Assembly: GCA_913774715.1 (NCBI GenBank)
Contig: CAJYHS010000057.1
Span: 1-59,846, forward strand
Origin: an uncultured Siphonobacter sp.
GTDB lineage: Bacteria; Bacteroidota; Bacteroidia; Cytophagales; Spirosomataceae
DNA: 59,846 nucleotides
Direction: 5' to 3'
In this document: piece by piece, positions 1-9,544 of the stretch
Position numbering within the stretch: position 1 is the stretch's first letter
Layout of the letters: the number at the start of each line of letters is the position of its first letter
Program-made: the position numbers and the translations under genes
The notes under the pieces: generated by a model
Told to the model about the DNA's origin: nothing
Databases searched by the model: none
The model's input: only the letters and a program-made list of their open reading frames with translations

Positions 1-280
1 CTTCCGTTTTCATGACTAGCTCATAGTCAGCCAGACGTTTTTCTATTTCTGCTTTGTCCAGTTTATTGGCAGGCCAGTTATTTAGCGTTACATACATTTC
101 CACTTTAACGTCCTTATCGTTACCGCCGTGTACCTGAATACTACCTCCTGATACATCCACTCGTACTTCAGATAGGTTACCTGTAAAGGTCTTCGTTTGA
201 TAGGGCTCGTCCTGGTTGGACTGAGCGGCCAGTGAGCCCGCCATAAGTAAAAATAATGGAAGAGATAGATGACGTTTCAT
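1..280 (-). CDS. Secreted protein, N-terminal part only
   Basis: Only the first 93 codons are inside the window; the ATG is at 280 on the minus strand and the gene runs off the left edge. The product opens with a short basic segment and a hydrophobic stretch ending in AGSLAAQ, which reads as a Sec signal peptide of about 20 residues. The mature part seen (residues 21-93) is hydrophilic, with a glycine-rich beta stretch (VDVSGGSIQVHGG) like that of DUF4097-type beta-helix surface proteins. That family link is weak because most of the protein is missing. It is divergent from the response regulator at 462, with 181 bp between them. Confidence 0.6.
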   Translation of the reverse strand, partial: MKRHLSLPLFLLMAGSLAAQSNQDEPYQTKTFTGNLSEVRVDVSGGSIQVHGGNDKDVKVEMYVTLNNWPANKLDKAEIEKRLADYELVMKTE

Positions 281-413
281 AGTAAAGATTTTACGTTTAG
301 GCTAAAGACGTAAGCATGCTATTAAACGTTGCATAAAGGAGGCATTAGCTTCCCAATGAAGCCCGCTCCATGAAGTAGTAAAGATTAGCGTTCTGATTTG
401 AACAATAGAAACC

Positions 414-421
414 TACATTTG
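414..421 (+). promoter_or_regulatory. Candidate -7 box for the two-component operon
   Basis: TACATTTG matches the Bacteroidota -7 consensus TAnnTTTG exactly and lies 40 bp before the ATG at 462. The matching -33 TTTG is poor (TTCTG near 391), so this is a candidate only. Confidence 0.3.
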
Positions 422-461
422 TCTTTCAAGTATCAGTCGTCGGAAGAAATATTCAATTCAT

Positions 462-1157
462 ATGCCTAAAATTTTGTTGGTAGAGGATGACAGCCGGGTA
501 GCTTCATTTGTGGAGAAGGGACTTCGGGAAAAACTATTTCAGGTCAAGCACGTGGAGAAAGGTTATGAGGCCATTGAAGAGTGCATGCATCAGGAATACG
601 ATGCGATTATTCTGGATATTATGTTACCTGATCTGGATGGGTTTGATGTGTGCCGGACCATTCGCCGCCGCGAAATCAACGTTCCCGTGATCATGCTGAG
701 TGCGTTGAACACCCCCGAAGAAAAAATTCAGGGGCTCGAAGCGGGTGCGGATGATTATTTAGGGAAGCCTTTCAACTTTCTGGAGCTGATCGCCCGAATC
801 AATGCTCAATTACGCCGGAAATCATTCGAAAAGGGAAACTTTGATCAGTATGTGTATCATGATTTAACCATCAATCTGGATCGACACATCGTGAAACGCG
901 GTGATACGGAAATTACCTTATCGCCCCGCGAATTCAAGTTACTTTTATTCTTTATGCAGAATAAAGAACGCGTGGTTACACGGGCTGAAATAGCCGAAGC
1001 AGCCTGGGACTTAAACTTTGATACAAATACTAACGTCGTAGATGTATACATCAATTATCTGAGAAATAAACTAGATAAAGGCTACGAAACTAAATTTATT
1101 CAGACGATCAAAGGACGCGGGTATCTGTTTGAAAAACACAGCGAATCAGCCCTGTGA
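462..1157 (+). CDS. OmpR-family response regulator
   Basis: A DNA-binding response regulator of 231 residues, the usual length for the OmpR/PhoB class. The receiver domain (about 1-118) has the acidic pair E8/D9/D10, phospho-acceptor Asp52 in LDIMLPDLDG, Ser80 at the switch position and Lys102 in GKPF. The winged-helix effector domain (about 130-225) ends in the typical GRGYLFE segment. The sensor kinase follows 41 bp downstream on the same strand, and the metal-efflux genes follow that, so it probably responds to metal stress and controls the RND operon. The target metal cannot be read from the sequence. Confidence 0.93.
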   Translation: MPKILLVEDDSRVASFVEKGLREKLFQVKHVEKGYEAIEECMHQEYDAIILDIMLPDLDGFDVCRTIRRREINVPVIMLSALNTPEEKIQGLEAGADDYLGKPFNFLELIARINAQLRRKSFEKGNFDQYVYHDLTINLDRHIVKRGDTEITLSPREFKLLLFFMQNKERVVTRAEIAEAAWDLNFDTNTNVVDVYINYLRNKLDKGYETKFIQTIKGRGYLFEKHSESAL

Positions 1158-1198
1158 ATGTTTTATAATAAGCCTGTTGTGATCCGGTTTTAGTATAC

Positions 1199-2557
1199 AT
1201 GAGACTTCGTTTTAAACTTACCCTGCAATCTACTCTGATCTTCGCCGTAACACTGGCGATTGTCTTTGTAGGTACGTACGTAATCTTTAAACAGCATACG
1301 ACTAACATCTTTTTTAATAAACTTACGGATCGGGCTTTAATTGCTGGATTTGTTTATTTTGAAAAGGATGAAGCAACTAAATTGAATTACAATAAACAGG
1401 AGTCGATTTATCGGGTACCACTGGTCGACGAAATCGTTCAGGTCTATGATACAACGGGGAAATTAATTTTTGTAGAACGAGGTCCGGAGTTACCGATTAG
1501 TGATAAGCGAATTAAGGAAATACTAAAGAAAAAAGAAGTAGATTTTTATCAAAATGACCGACAATGTGCCGGAATTTATTACCAGGATAATCAGGGTGAT
1601 TTCGTAATTGTTTGCTCCGGAGTTAATGCTACCGGTCAGGAGCGTCTGAATAATCTGGGCATCACCATGATCTGCTTTTTTTTCGGTGGAATCGCTATTA
1701 ACCTGATTCTGAACGCCTGGCTTTCCAAACGAACGTTCCGTCCTTTTACCGAAGTAATCGATCAGGTCAATAGCATTTCTGCGGATAACTTACACTCGAG
1801 GTTACCCCAGCAAAAGGGTTCTAAGGATGATGAACTGCAGAAAGTAATCGGCACGTTTAATTATTTTCTGGAACGTTTGGAAGTAAGTGTAAAAAGTCAG
1901 AAACACTTTTTAAAACACGCTTCACACGAATTAAAAACGCCACTAGCTGCATTAATTGGTGAACTGGAAGTAAATCTTCAGGAGAAACGGACGCAGGAAG
2001 AATATCAGCACTTATTAGTCCATTTACTGGAAGATGCCCAGCATTTAAAAGCCATTATGGAAGGACTATTAACGTTGTCAGGCCTGGGGTCAAGCCGGAA
2101 TTTTTCGATTCATAAAATCCAGATCGACGATGTATTGTGGGATGTCCTGGGTAAAATAAAAATAACGCATCCCAATGCCAGCATTCACGTAGAAGTAGTA
2201 GCTGAACAGGAGAATACCGATTGGTTACTGGTGAAAGGAAATGAAGTATTACTTTCGATGGTCTTAACCAACCTGATTGAAAATGCCATTAAGTTTTCCG
2301 AGGCTAAACCGATTATCGTATCGCTCGATTACAGCGAACATTTGCAAATTAAAATAATTGATCAAGGCCGGGGGATTGAAGCGGAAGATAAGGACCGAAT
2401 CTTTGATCTGTTTTACCGGGGAGTTAACGTGAATTCCGTTGCAGGACACGGCATGGGTCTTCATTTAACCAAACGTATTCTTGACTTACACGGCTTCCAC
2501 TTAAGCTATCAATCCGTAGTGAATGAGGGGTCTACCTTTGTCATTGATTTCACCTAG
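1199..2557 (+). CDS. Sensor histidine kinase
   Basis: A 452-residue membrane histidine kinase, partner of the regulator just upstream. Transmembrane helix 1 is about residues 12-31, a sensor region of roughly 120 residues follows, and helix 2 is about 153-173. A HAMP linker covers about 174-228. The HisKA box is SHELKTP with phospho-acceptor His243. The ATPase domain shows the N box around Asn358/Asn362, G1 box DQGRGI (388-393) and G2 box GHGMGL (416-421). The extracytoplasmic region holds two cysteines (Cys123 and Cys139) that could bind metal or form a disulfide; this is inference. The architecture matches CusS/CopS-type kinases. Confidence 0.92.
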   Translation: MRLRFKLTLQSTLIFAVTLAIVFVGTYVIFKQHTTNIFFNKLTDRALIAGFVYFEKDEATKLNYNKQESIYRVPLVDEIVQVYDTTGKLIFVERGPELPISDKRIKEILKKKEVDFYQNDRQCAGIYYQDNQGDFVIVCSGVNATGQERLNNLGITMICFFFGGIAINLILNAWLSKRTFRPFTEVIDQVNSISADNLHSRLPQQKGSKDDELQKVIGTFNYFLERLEVSVKSQKHFLKHASHELKTPLAALIGELEVNLQEKRTQEEYQHLLVHLLEDAQHLKAIMEGLLTLSGLGSSRNFSIHKIQIDDVLWDVLGKIKITHPNASIHVEVVAEQENTDWLLVKGNEVLLSMVLTNLIENAIKFSEAKPIIVSLDYSEHLQIKIIDQGRGIEAEDKDRIFDLFYRGVNVNSVAGHGMGLHLTKRILDLHGFHLSYQSVVNEGSTFVIDFT

Positions 2558-2631
2558 ATTTGTCAAAAGAAGTCTTACGGGATCTGAGATGACAGTAAGG
2601 ATCAGCTATTCGGAATAGATTAAAGAACTCT

Positions 2632-2652
2632 AATCTACTTCCAATCTACTTC
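2632..2652 (+). promoter_or_regulatory. Direct repeat, possible response-regulator site
   Basis: AATCTACTTC occurs twice, at 2632-2641 and 2643-2652, with an 11-bp period. OmpR-family regulators bind direct repeats with 10-11 bp spacing. The pair sits just upstream of the candidate -33 element of the efflux operon, a normal place for an activator. Confidence 0.45.
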
Positions 2653-2667
2653 TAACAAGCCCGTTAA

Positions 2668-2697
2668 TTTGGCCTTAATGTTGCCGATGCAATTTTG
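2668..2697 (+). promoter_or_regulatory. Candidate promoter of the RND efflux operon
   Basis: TTTG at 2668-2671 and CAATTTTG at 2690-2697 are 18 bp apart. They fit the Bacteroidota -33 / -7 pattern (TTTG, TAnnTTTG) with one mismatch in the -7 box. The expected start of transcription is about 18 bp before the ATG at 2722. Confidence 0.4.
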
Positions 2698-2721
2698 TAT
2701 TGAAATTGTAATCGGTACAAC

Positions 2722-4023
2722 ATGCGTTTCCTCTTCATTATCTTTTTTATACTCACGTTAGGCAGCAGTAGCTGGGCTCAGACGGTTCCGGTGGATACCA
2801 TGCGGGTGTCTCGGACTCAGGCCGAACAGCTGTTCCTGACGAAAAACCTGCGGCTCATCGCCGAGAAGCTGACGATTTCGCAGGCCGAAGCTCAGATATT
2901 ACAGGCTAAAGCCTGGCCTAATCCCAATTTTGGAATTGATCAGGTCAACCTCTGGGCTACGCAGCGACAAACGCGTGGTGAAGAAGTATCTCCACCACTG
3001 GCACTTGGAAAAAACTTCGGGCGAAATCAGCAGTTTGCTTTTGATCTGGAACAACTGATTCTGACGGCGGGCAAACGTCGCAAGATGGTGGCCATTGAAA
3101 AAGTCAACCGGGATCGTTCCGAGCAGTATTTTCTGGATTTACTGGTTTCGCTGAAAGCGGAATTCCGTAATCTGTTAACGGAACTGACTGCTGATCAACA
3201 GGAAAAACAGCTGATTAACGATCAGGTGACCATTCTTTCCGAAGTACTGCGGGCCCAGGAGCGACAGTATCAGAATGGGAACTTATCCAAAGCTGAATAC
3301 TTCAGAATCAAGTCTTTGGAGCTGGAATTACTGGACGATTTGCGGGAGAAAGAAAACGAAATTCAGGAGTCTCAACAGCAGCTCAAAACGCTGATGGCTT
3401 TACCCGCAGAAACGTATCTGATTATTAATGATGGCTCTTCTCTACCCAATTACACCGCATTAAAGCAGGGTGGATTCCAGCTGTTTAAACAGAAAGTAAG
3501 TGAAGATCCCCCACGTTTACGGGCGGCTCAGAGCGAAGTTGAATACGCGAAAGCTCAGCATCGGTACGAGCAAGCCAAAAAAACACCGGATCTAACTTTA
3601 AAGGCTGGGTATGACCGAAATGGCAATACAATGGTAGACTTTGTAGGGTTTGGCGTATCGGCGGACATTCCCGTGTTTGATCGGAATAAGGGCAATATTC
3701 TTTCCAGCAAAATTGAAATTGAAAAGACGAATCATCAATTGCAGGATGCCCGCAATGAGTGGCAGAATCAGCTTTTCAAAGCTTACGCCAATTTCCTGGC
3801 CTCAAGTGATTTCTACGAGCGGCTGGATGCCCGGTATGCCACTGAGCTCAACGACTTGAGCGAATCCATCAGTCGGAATTTCCAGAAGAAAAACATTAGT
3901 CTGCTGGAGTTCCTCAACTACTTCGAAGCCTTCCGGGCTAACCGCGAAACGCTGCTGAAGGCGAATAAAAATGTACGAAACTCACTGGAAGAACTTAATT
4001 ATCTAGCTGGAACTGACCTATAA
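2722..4023 (+). CDS. TolC-family outer-membrane efflux protein (CusC/CzcC type)
   Basis: The 433-residue outer-membrane channel of a tripartite efflux pump. A signal peptide is visible at residues 1-20 (hydrophobic core, then SSSWAQ). There is no lipobox cysteine, unlike E. coli CusC. The rest is rich in long charged helices with the repeated OEP layout, for example the segments near 60-210 and 270-420. The stop codon shares its last base with the ATG of the adaptor gene (TAATG), so translation is probably coupled. It forms an operon with the adaptor and RND genes downstream. Confidence 0.9.
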   Translation: MRFLFIIFFILTLGSSSWAQTVPVDTMRVSRTQAEQLFLTKNLRLIAEKLTISQAEAQILQAKAWPNPNFGIDQVNLWATQRQTRGEEVSPPLALGKNFGRNQQFAFDLEQLILTAGKRRKMVAIEKVNRDRSEQYFLDLLVSLKAEFRNLLTELTADQQEKQLINDQVTILSEVLRAQERQYQNGNLSKAEYFRIKSLELELLDDLREKENEIQESQQQLKTLMALPAETYLIINDGSSLPNYTALKQGGFQLFKQKVSEDPPRLRAAQSEVEYAKAQHRYEQAKKTPDLTLKAGYDRNGNTMVDFVGFGVSADIPVFDRNKGNILSSKIEIEKTNHQLQDARNEWQNQLFKAYANFLASSDFYERLDARYATELNDLSESISRNFQKKNISLLEFLNYFEAFRANRETLLKANKNVRNSLEELNYLAGTDL

Positions 4024-5147
4024 TGAAGCTAATGCATTCCACTCTTAATGGCCTGATGGTAGCTCTGTTAGGCGGGCTGGTTCTGAGTTGTAACCAAAAA
4101 CCAGAATCACAGACCCAAACGGCGGCTGCGAAAGCGGACTCTACGAATTGTTTTGCCAAAGAGGTAACCTCGCAAACCACGGAAGTCAACGCTTCAACGC
4201 CGATTCAAAAGATTTCACTTACGGGTAAAGTCAACTATAACCCCGACCGGGTCGTCAAGTTTGTGCCTTTGCTGGACGGCGTGGTAAGTAAAGTAAATTT
4301 CGCCTTGGGCGATTACGTAAAGAAAGGCCAGGTATTACTGGAACTGCGAAGTTCGGAATTAACCAATCTGAGTTCAGAGCTGAAAACCGCTCAGGCTACG
4401 TTACGAATTGCCGAGAAAAATCTGTCTTCGGTCAAGGATATGTATGAAGATAAACTGGCTACAGAAAAGGAACTCGTGCAGGCGGAAAGTGAAGTGGACG
4501 TAGCTAAGCAGAGTATTATCAAAGCTCAGGAAACGCTTAATCTCTACGGCGGAAGTCTGGAAAAAGGCGTATTAGTCGTTCGGGCGGCGAGCAATGGATA
4601 TATCGTCGAAAAAAACATCGTCGTTGGGCAACAGGTGGAAGCCGGAACCGAAGCGTTGTTCACTATTTCTGATTTGAAACAGGTTTGGGTAACGGCCAAT
4701 ATTTATGCTGGACAACTCGATCAGGTGAAGGAAGGAATGCCCGTAGAAATCACGACGACGGCGTATCCCAATACGGTTTTTCACGGAAAAATAAGCCGTT
4801 TTGCAAATGTCTTCGATCCGAATGAACGGGTGCTGAAAGCTCAGATTTTCCTGGACAATCCCGGCCTGTTACTGAAACCTGAAATGTTCGTGATTATTCG
4901 CGTACAGAAAACGGGTAAAGAAACAACGCTGGCGGTACCGACCAAAGCCGTGGTATTTGACGATGATCGCTACTTCGTAGTTCAGTATCAGGATGAATGC
5001 CACCTGAAACTCGTCAATCTGACGCCACTTTTCCAGAATGCCGATTCCACCTATTTCCACGGAGGCATTCAGGTCGGAGAAAAAATCCTGGTAAAGAATC
5101 AACTGCTGGTGTATAACCAATTGAAGCAAACTAAAGCCGCAAATTGA
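4023..5147 (+). CDS. RND efflux periplasmic adaptor (CusB/CzcB type)
   Basis: A 374-residue membrane-fusion protein. The N terminus has a lipobox (LVLSC, Cys23), so the protein is likely a lipoprotein facing the periplasm. The barrel-sandwich halves are seen around 75-112 and 190-220, separated by a coiled-coil hairpin (about 113-178). The beta-barrel domain follows. No extra N-terminal metal-binding domain of the YHS or CusF kind is present; only Cys43 stands out in the linker. It overlaps the channel gene by one base and lies 13 bp before the RND gene, so all three are co-transcribed. Confidence 0.92.
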   Translation: MKLMHSTLNGLMVALLGGLVLSCNQKPESQTQTAAAKADSTNCFAKEVTSQTTEVNASTPIQKISLTGKVNYNPDRVVKFVPLLDGVVSKVNFALGDYVKKGQVLLELRSSELTNLSSELKTAQATLRIAEKNLSSVKDMYEDKLATEKELVQAESEVDVAKQSIIKAQETLNLYGGSLEKGVLVVRAASNGYIVEKNIVVGQQVEAGTEALFTISDLKQVWVTANIYAGQLDQVKEGMPVEITTTAYPNTVFHGKISRFANVFDPNERVLKAQIFLDNPGLLLKPEMFVIIRVQKTGKETTLAVPTKAVVFDDDRYFVVQYQDECHLKLVNLTPLFQNADSTYFHGGIQVGEKILVKNQLLVYNQLKQTKAAN

Positions 5148-5160
5148 GGCTCGTAGCGTT

Positions 5161-8100
5161 ATGTCCAAATTTGTCGAAAAGATTGTAGCCTTTTCCCTCA
5201 AAAACCACATTCTGGTCTTTTTTATGACCTTTTTGCTGGTGGGAGCGGGGGTAATCAGCTACATGAATACTCCCATTGAAGCCTTTCCCGACGTAACCAA
5301 TACTCGTGTTCGGATCATTACCCAATGGTCCGGGCGGAGTGCGGAGGAGGTTGAAAAATTCGTGACTTTACCCATTACCCGGGAAATGAACACGATTCCC
5401 AAAAAGACCGAAGTCCGTTCCGTTTCGCTGTTCGGGTTATCGGTGGTTACCGTATTGTTTGATGAAAAAGTCGATGATTTTTACGCCCAGCAATACGCTT
5501 CCAATCGCATTAATAACGTCAATTTACCCGAAGGAGCCGACGCCGGAATTGAACCGCCCGCCGGTGCTACGGGCGAGATTTTTCGCTATGTACTAAAAGG
5601 CGATCTACCCATCCGGGAGTTATCCGCTTTGCAGGAATGGGTTGTAGAGCGGGAGCTGGTAGGCGTGCCTGGGGTAGCTCAGGTGGTGAGTTTTGGCGGG
5701 GAAGAGAAGATCTATGAAATTCAGGTTGATCCCGTCGAACTGGCTAACTATAACCTCACGTCAATCGATGTTTTCGAGGCCGTTTCCAACAGTAATATTA
5801 ATGTAGGTGGCGATGTCATTACCAAAGGAGATCAGGCGTATGCCGTTCGGGGCGTAGGTTTGCTGGAAAGTACGGCGGACATTGAAAACATCCTGATTGA
5901 AAACGTAAATGGTACGCCCGTGACGGTTGGCAACGTCGCTAAAGTTTCTATCAACGCCAAGCCGCGTCTGGGGCAGGTGGGTTTACAGGATGATGATGAT
6001 CTGGTGGAAGGCGTCGTGATTATGTTACGCGGCGAAAACCCAAGTAAGGTCATTGAAAACCTGAAATTGAAAATTGAAGATTTGAACACCCGGATACTAC
6101 CCAAAGGTGTTAAAATTCAGGCGTTCCACGACCGTTCCGAACTGGTAAATACGACAGTGGATACCGTTACGCATAACCTGGTGGAAGGAATTGTGCTGGT
6201 TTCGGTGTTCGTGTTCATCTTCTTGGTGAACTGGCGAACGACGGTGATCGTGGCTTCGGTTATTCCGCTGGCTTTCCTCTTTGCTATCATTATGTTACGC
6301 GTGCAGGGCATTCCGGCCAACCTGATTTCCATTGGAGCCGTGGATTTTGGCCTGTTGCTGGAAGGGACGATGGTGATTGTGGAAACCGTCTTTGTAGGGC
6401 TCGACAGGCGGGCTCATGAATTGGGCATGGAACGCTTTAATAAAATCTCCAAGCTGGGCATTATCAAGCAAAGTGCCCGTACGGTAGCCAAATCCATTTT
6501 CTTCGCTCAGATCATCCTGATCGTGGCTCTGTTGCCCATTTTCACGTTCCAGAAAGTGGAAGGGAAGATGTTTACGCCGCTAGCGTTCACGCTGGGATAT
6601 GCCCTGATTGGTTCGGCCATTTTGAGTCTGACCTACGTACCTGCCATGTGTAAGGTATTGTTGACGAAAAACATCAAAGATCCCGAAAACCCGATTACCA
6701 ATTTCTTTCGCAATGGTATTTACAAACTCTTCGCGGGAGCGTTTAAAATGCCCAAAACCACCATCGCAATATTCATTGGAGCGTTTGTGATTTGTGTGTT
6801 AAGCTTTGGCCGCCTGGGATCGGAATTTATTCCTAAACTCAACGAAGGAGCTTTATACATTCGAGCGACTTTACCCAACAGCGTCAGCCTTCAGGAGTCG
6901 GTGAAACTGACGAAAGAAATGAAGGCAAAATTTCGCTCGTTTGAAGAGGTTCGCTTTGTGTTGACGCAAACGGGACGGCCCAATGATGGTACCGATCCGA
7001 CCGGATTTTTCAATATTGAATTCCACGTGCAGTTGCACCCCAAAGACGACTGGAAACGGAAAATTTCAAAGGAAGAGTTACTAGAGGAAATGGAAAAATC
7101 TCTCAGCGTTTATCCCGGAACGATCTTTAGTTTCAGTCAGCCAATTATGGATAACGTCGAAGAATACGTGGCAGGCGTGAAGAGTTCGCTGGTCGTGAAA
7201 GTATTCGGAGATGATTTGTTCCAGCTCGAAAAAACGGCTGATGAGATTGCCGGAGCTATCAAAGACGTGCCCGGTGTACAGGATCTGAACGTATTCCGAA
7301 ACATTGGTTCGCCCGAATTACGCGTCAAGTTCGATGAAAAACGAATGGGTCGTTACGGCGTAAGCATGGCCGATGCCCAGTCGGTAATCGAAATGGCAAT
7401 TGGCGGAAAAGGAGCTTCGCACTTCTACGAAAACGAGCGTCTGTTTGATATTCGGATTCGGTATGCGGAATCGTTCCGGCAGTCGGAGAAAGAGATTGCG
7501 AACATTCTGGTTCCGGCCAATGGAACGTCGAAGGTGCCGCTATATGAAATCGCGGATATCTCCTTCCACACGGGTCCCGCCTTTATTTACCGCGAAGGCA
7601 GCAGTCGGTACATTGCCATTGGTTTCTCCGTTCGCGGACGCGATCTGGGAAGTACCATTTCGGAAGCTCAGCAGAAAGTAAAAGAGAAAGTTACCTTACC
7701 CGATTCGTACCAGATGAGCTGGGCGGGTGAATTTGAAAGTCAGCAACGGGCCACGAGCCGTCTGGCGGTTATCGTTCCGATCTCTTTATTAATGATTTTC
7801 TTCCTGTTGTACATCAACTTTGGAAATCTCAAGGATACGCTGATTTCACTGGTAACCATTCCATTTGCGTTTGTTGGTGGGTTCCTGTCGCTCTATTTGA
7901 CGAATACCATCTTTGGCATCTCGGCGGGTATCGGTTTCATTATCCTCTTCGGTGTAGGAACCATCGACGGAATTATCCTGATTGGGGTCATGAAAGATTT
8001 ACTGCGAAGGGGTTATACCTTGAAAAAGGCTATCAAAGAAGGCGTTTTCTCGCGGATTCGTCCGGTCTTTATGATTGCTGTCATGGGTTCAGCGGGTCTG

Positions 8101-8271
8101 TTACCTGCCGCCATGTCCAGCGGGATGGGTTCTGAAATTCAGAAACCACTGGCGATTATGATTGTAGGGGGATTAATCATTTGTATGATTCTGTCGCTTA
8201 TTGTATTACCCCAGGTCTTCTATCTAGCCTACCGCCCCGGACTACGGAAACGCGGCGTAGCGGATGATTAA
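5161..8271 (+). CDS. HME-type RND efflux transporter (CusA/CzcA family)
   Basis: A 1036-residue proton-driven inner-membrane pump of normal length for the heavy-metal RND class. It has an N-terminal helix (about 12-33), a first periplasmic domain, helices 2-6 (about 335-500), a second periplasmic domain and helices 8-12 (about 860-1025). The helix-4 motif reads AVDFGLLLEG followed by TMVIVE, with Asp395, Glu401 and Glu408 at the positions of CzcA Asp402, Asp408 and Glu415. The middle acid is therefore Glu instead of the usual Asp. The methionine pattern is not enough to choose between Cu/Ag and Zn/Co/Cd. It is the last gene of the operon and a strong terminator follows. Confidence 0.93.
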   Translation: MSKFVEKIVAFSLKNHILVFFMTFLLVGAGVISYMNTPIEAFPDVTNTRVRIITQWSGRSAEEVEKFVTLPITREMNTIPKKTEVRSVSLFGLSVVTVLFDEKVDDFYAQQYASNRINNVNLPEGADAGIEPPAGATGEIFRYVLKGDLPIRELSALQEWVVERELVGVPGVAQVVSFGGEEKIYEIQVDPVELANYNLTSIDVFEAVSNSNINVGGDVITKGDQAYAVRGVGLLESTADIENILIENVNGTPVTVGNVAKVSINAKPRLGQVGLQDDDDLVEGVVIMLRGENPSKVIENLKLKIEDLNTRILPKGVKIQAFHDRSELVNTTVDTVTHNLVEGIVLVSVFVFIFLVNWRTTVIVASVIPLAFLFAIIMLRVQGIPANLISIGAVDFGLLLEGTMVIVETVFVGLDRRAHELGMERFNKISKLGIIKQSARTVAKSIFFAQIILIVALLPIFTFQKVEGKMFTPLAFTLGYALIGSAILSLTYVPAMCKVLLTKNIKDPENPITNFFRNGIYKLFAGAFKMPKTTIAIFIGAFVICVLSFGRLGSEFIPKLNEGALYIRATLPNSVSLQESVKLTKEMKAKFRSFEEVRFVLTQTGRPNDGTDPTGFFNIEFHVQLHPKDDWKRKISKEELLEEMEKSLSVYPGTIFSFSQPIMDNVEEYVAGVKSSLVVKVFGDDLFQLEKTADEIAGAIKDVPGVQDLNVFRNIGSPELRVKFDEKRMGRYGVSMADAQSVIEMAIGGKGASHFYENERLFDIRIRYAESFRQSEKEIANILVPANGTSKVPLYEIADISFHTGPAFIYREGSSRYIAIGFSVRGRDLGSTISEAQQKVKEKVTLPDSYQMSWAGEFESQQRATSRLAVIVPISLLMIFFLLYINFGNLKDTLISLVTIPFAFVGGFLSLYLTNTIFGISAGIGFIILFGVGTIDGIILIGVMKDLLRRGYTLKKAIKEGVFSRIRPVFMIAVMGSAGLLPAAMSSGMGSEIQKPLAIMIVGGLIICMILSLIVLPQVFYLAYRPGLRKRGVADD

Positions 8272-8300
8272 CTAAGTAATAGTAATAAGAGTGGCTTTAC

Positions 8301-8341
8301 AATCTGGGTGGCTGGACTAGTTCCGACACCCAGATTTTTTT
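8301..8341 (+). terminator. Rho-independent terminator after the RND operon
   Basis: A perfect 10-bp stem (AATCTGGGTG at 8301-8310 with CACCCAGATT at 8327-8336), a 16-nt loop and a run of seven T. It lies 29 bp after the RND stop codon. Confidence 0.85.
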
Positions 8342-8467
8342 ACGCCCAAACTTGAGCCGCTGCAGAGGCGGGATCATAAGTGTTTGTACACGACTGAGGT
8401 CTGGTTTTTTTATAAATTAGGGTAGGGAATACTTCCTAAATCTCTACCAATCTTTGACCTGGCTCGT

Positions 8468-9544
8468 ATGTGTAACCAAGCTCATCGTCACTCCATTCAT
8501 TGCATTGTTCCGCCATACATGACTGACCAACTGGTTCGGTCTTCCAACCCTGACATTCGGGACCGGGCTCTGGCAACGTTGAAAATTTCGGCGGCTTTTC
8601 GGGCGGAGCGTAAGTTTGCCCAGTCGTTTCCCAGCCTGATGGTCTATGCTTTATCCGCTGAGCAGGGTAAAAATCGGGTGATATACGATGCTCGCCAGAC
8701 GGATAATCTAATGAAGGCCATCGTTCGGAAAGAAGGTGAGCCCGCAGGTGATGACGAGGCCGTTAACGAGGCTTACGAGTATTCCGGCGATACCTATGAT
8801 TTTTTTGAAAAACTGTTTCAGCGAAACTCGCTTGATGATAAGGGCATGACGCTGATTTCTACCGTTCACGTCGCTGAGTCGGATTATCGCGGAGGCTATG
8901 TTCCCATGAGCAATGCTTTTTGGAATGGCGAGTTAATGGCGTACGGGGATGGCGATGGAATCATATTTAACCGTTTTACGCAATCACTGGATGTCGTAGG
9001 CCATGAGTTAACCCACGGCGTTCAGTCGTTTACAAGTAACCTGAATTATTACGGTCAACCGGGAGCCTTGAATGAACACTTCTCGGACGTTTTCGGAATA
9101 TTGATTCGTCAGTGGAAAACGCAGGAACGTGCCGAAACGGCCAACTGGACCATTGGGTCGGAAGTTTTAGTTCCGGCGGAAACGCGTCGCGGCATCCGGG
9201 ATATGTTGAATCCGGGAAAAGCGTACGTGGATGACCCCGATTTAGGTACCGATCCGCAGCCCGGCCATATGAATGATTTATACACCGGACCTTACGATAA
9301 TAATGGCGTTCATATTAACTCCGGCATTCCAAATCGGGTATTTGCACTGGTGGCTACGGAGTTAGGCGGAAATGCCTGGGAAGTAGCGGGTCGCATCTGG
9401 TACGATACGCTATTGCAGTTAACTAACTCCAGCCAGTTTAATGATTGTGCCCGATTGACAATTCAGAATGCCGGAAGCCTCTTTGGCGAAGCTGAGAAAA
9501 AAGTGGTGCAGAATGCCTGGAAAACGGTAGGGTTAACGCTATGA
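8468..9544 (+). CDS. Protealysin-like M4 metallopeptidase
   Basis: A thermolysin-family (M4) zinc endopeptidase of 358 residues. The zinc site is HELTH (His179, Glu180, His183) with third ligand Glu203 in NEHFSD, and the transition-state His282 lies in a GVHINSG segment. It has no signal peptide and lacks the long propeptide of secreted thermolysins. Instead it begins with a short leader containing HCIVPPYM, the hallmark of the protealysin precursor domain. It is therefore probably made in the cytoplasm as a short-propeptide zymogen. Its stop overlaps the start of a homologue of emfourin, the known protealysin inhibitor, which supports the assignment. Confidence 0.93.
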   Translation: MCNQAHRHSIHCIVPPYMTDQLVRSSNPDIRDRALATLKISAAFRAERKFAQSFPSLMVYALSAEQGKNRVIYDARQTDNLMKAIVRKEGEPAGDDEAVNEAYEYSGDTYDFFEKLFQRNSLDDKGMTLISTVHVAESDYRGGYVPMSNAFWNGELMAYGDGDGIIFNRFTQSLDVVGHELTHGVQSFTSNLNYYGQPGALNEHFSDVFGILIRQWKTQERAETANWTIGSEVLVPAETRRGIRDMLNPGKAYVDDPDLGTDPQPGHMNDLYTGPYDNNGVHINSGIPNRVFALVATELGGNAWEVAGRIWYDTLLQLTNSSQFNDCARLTIQNAGSLFGEAEKKVVQNAWKTVGLTL

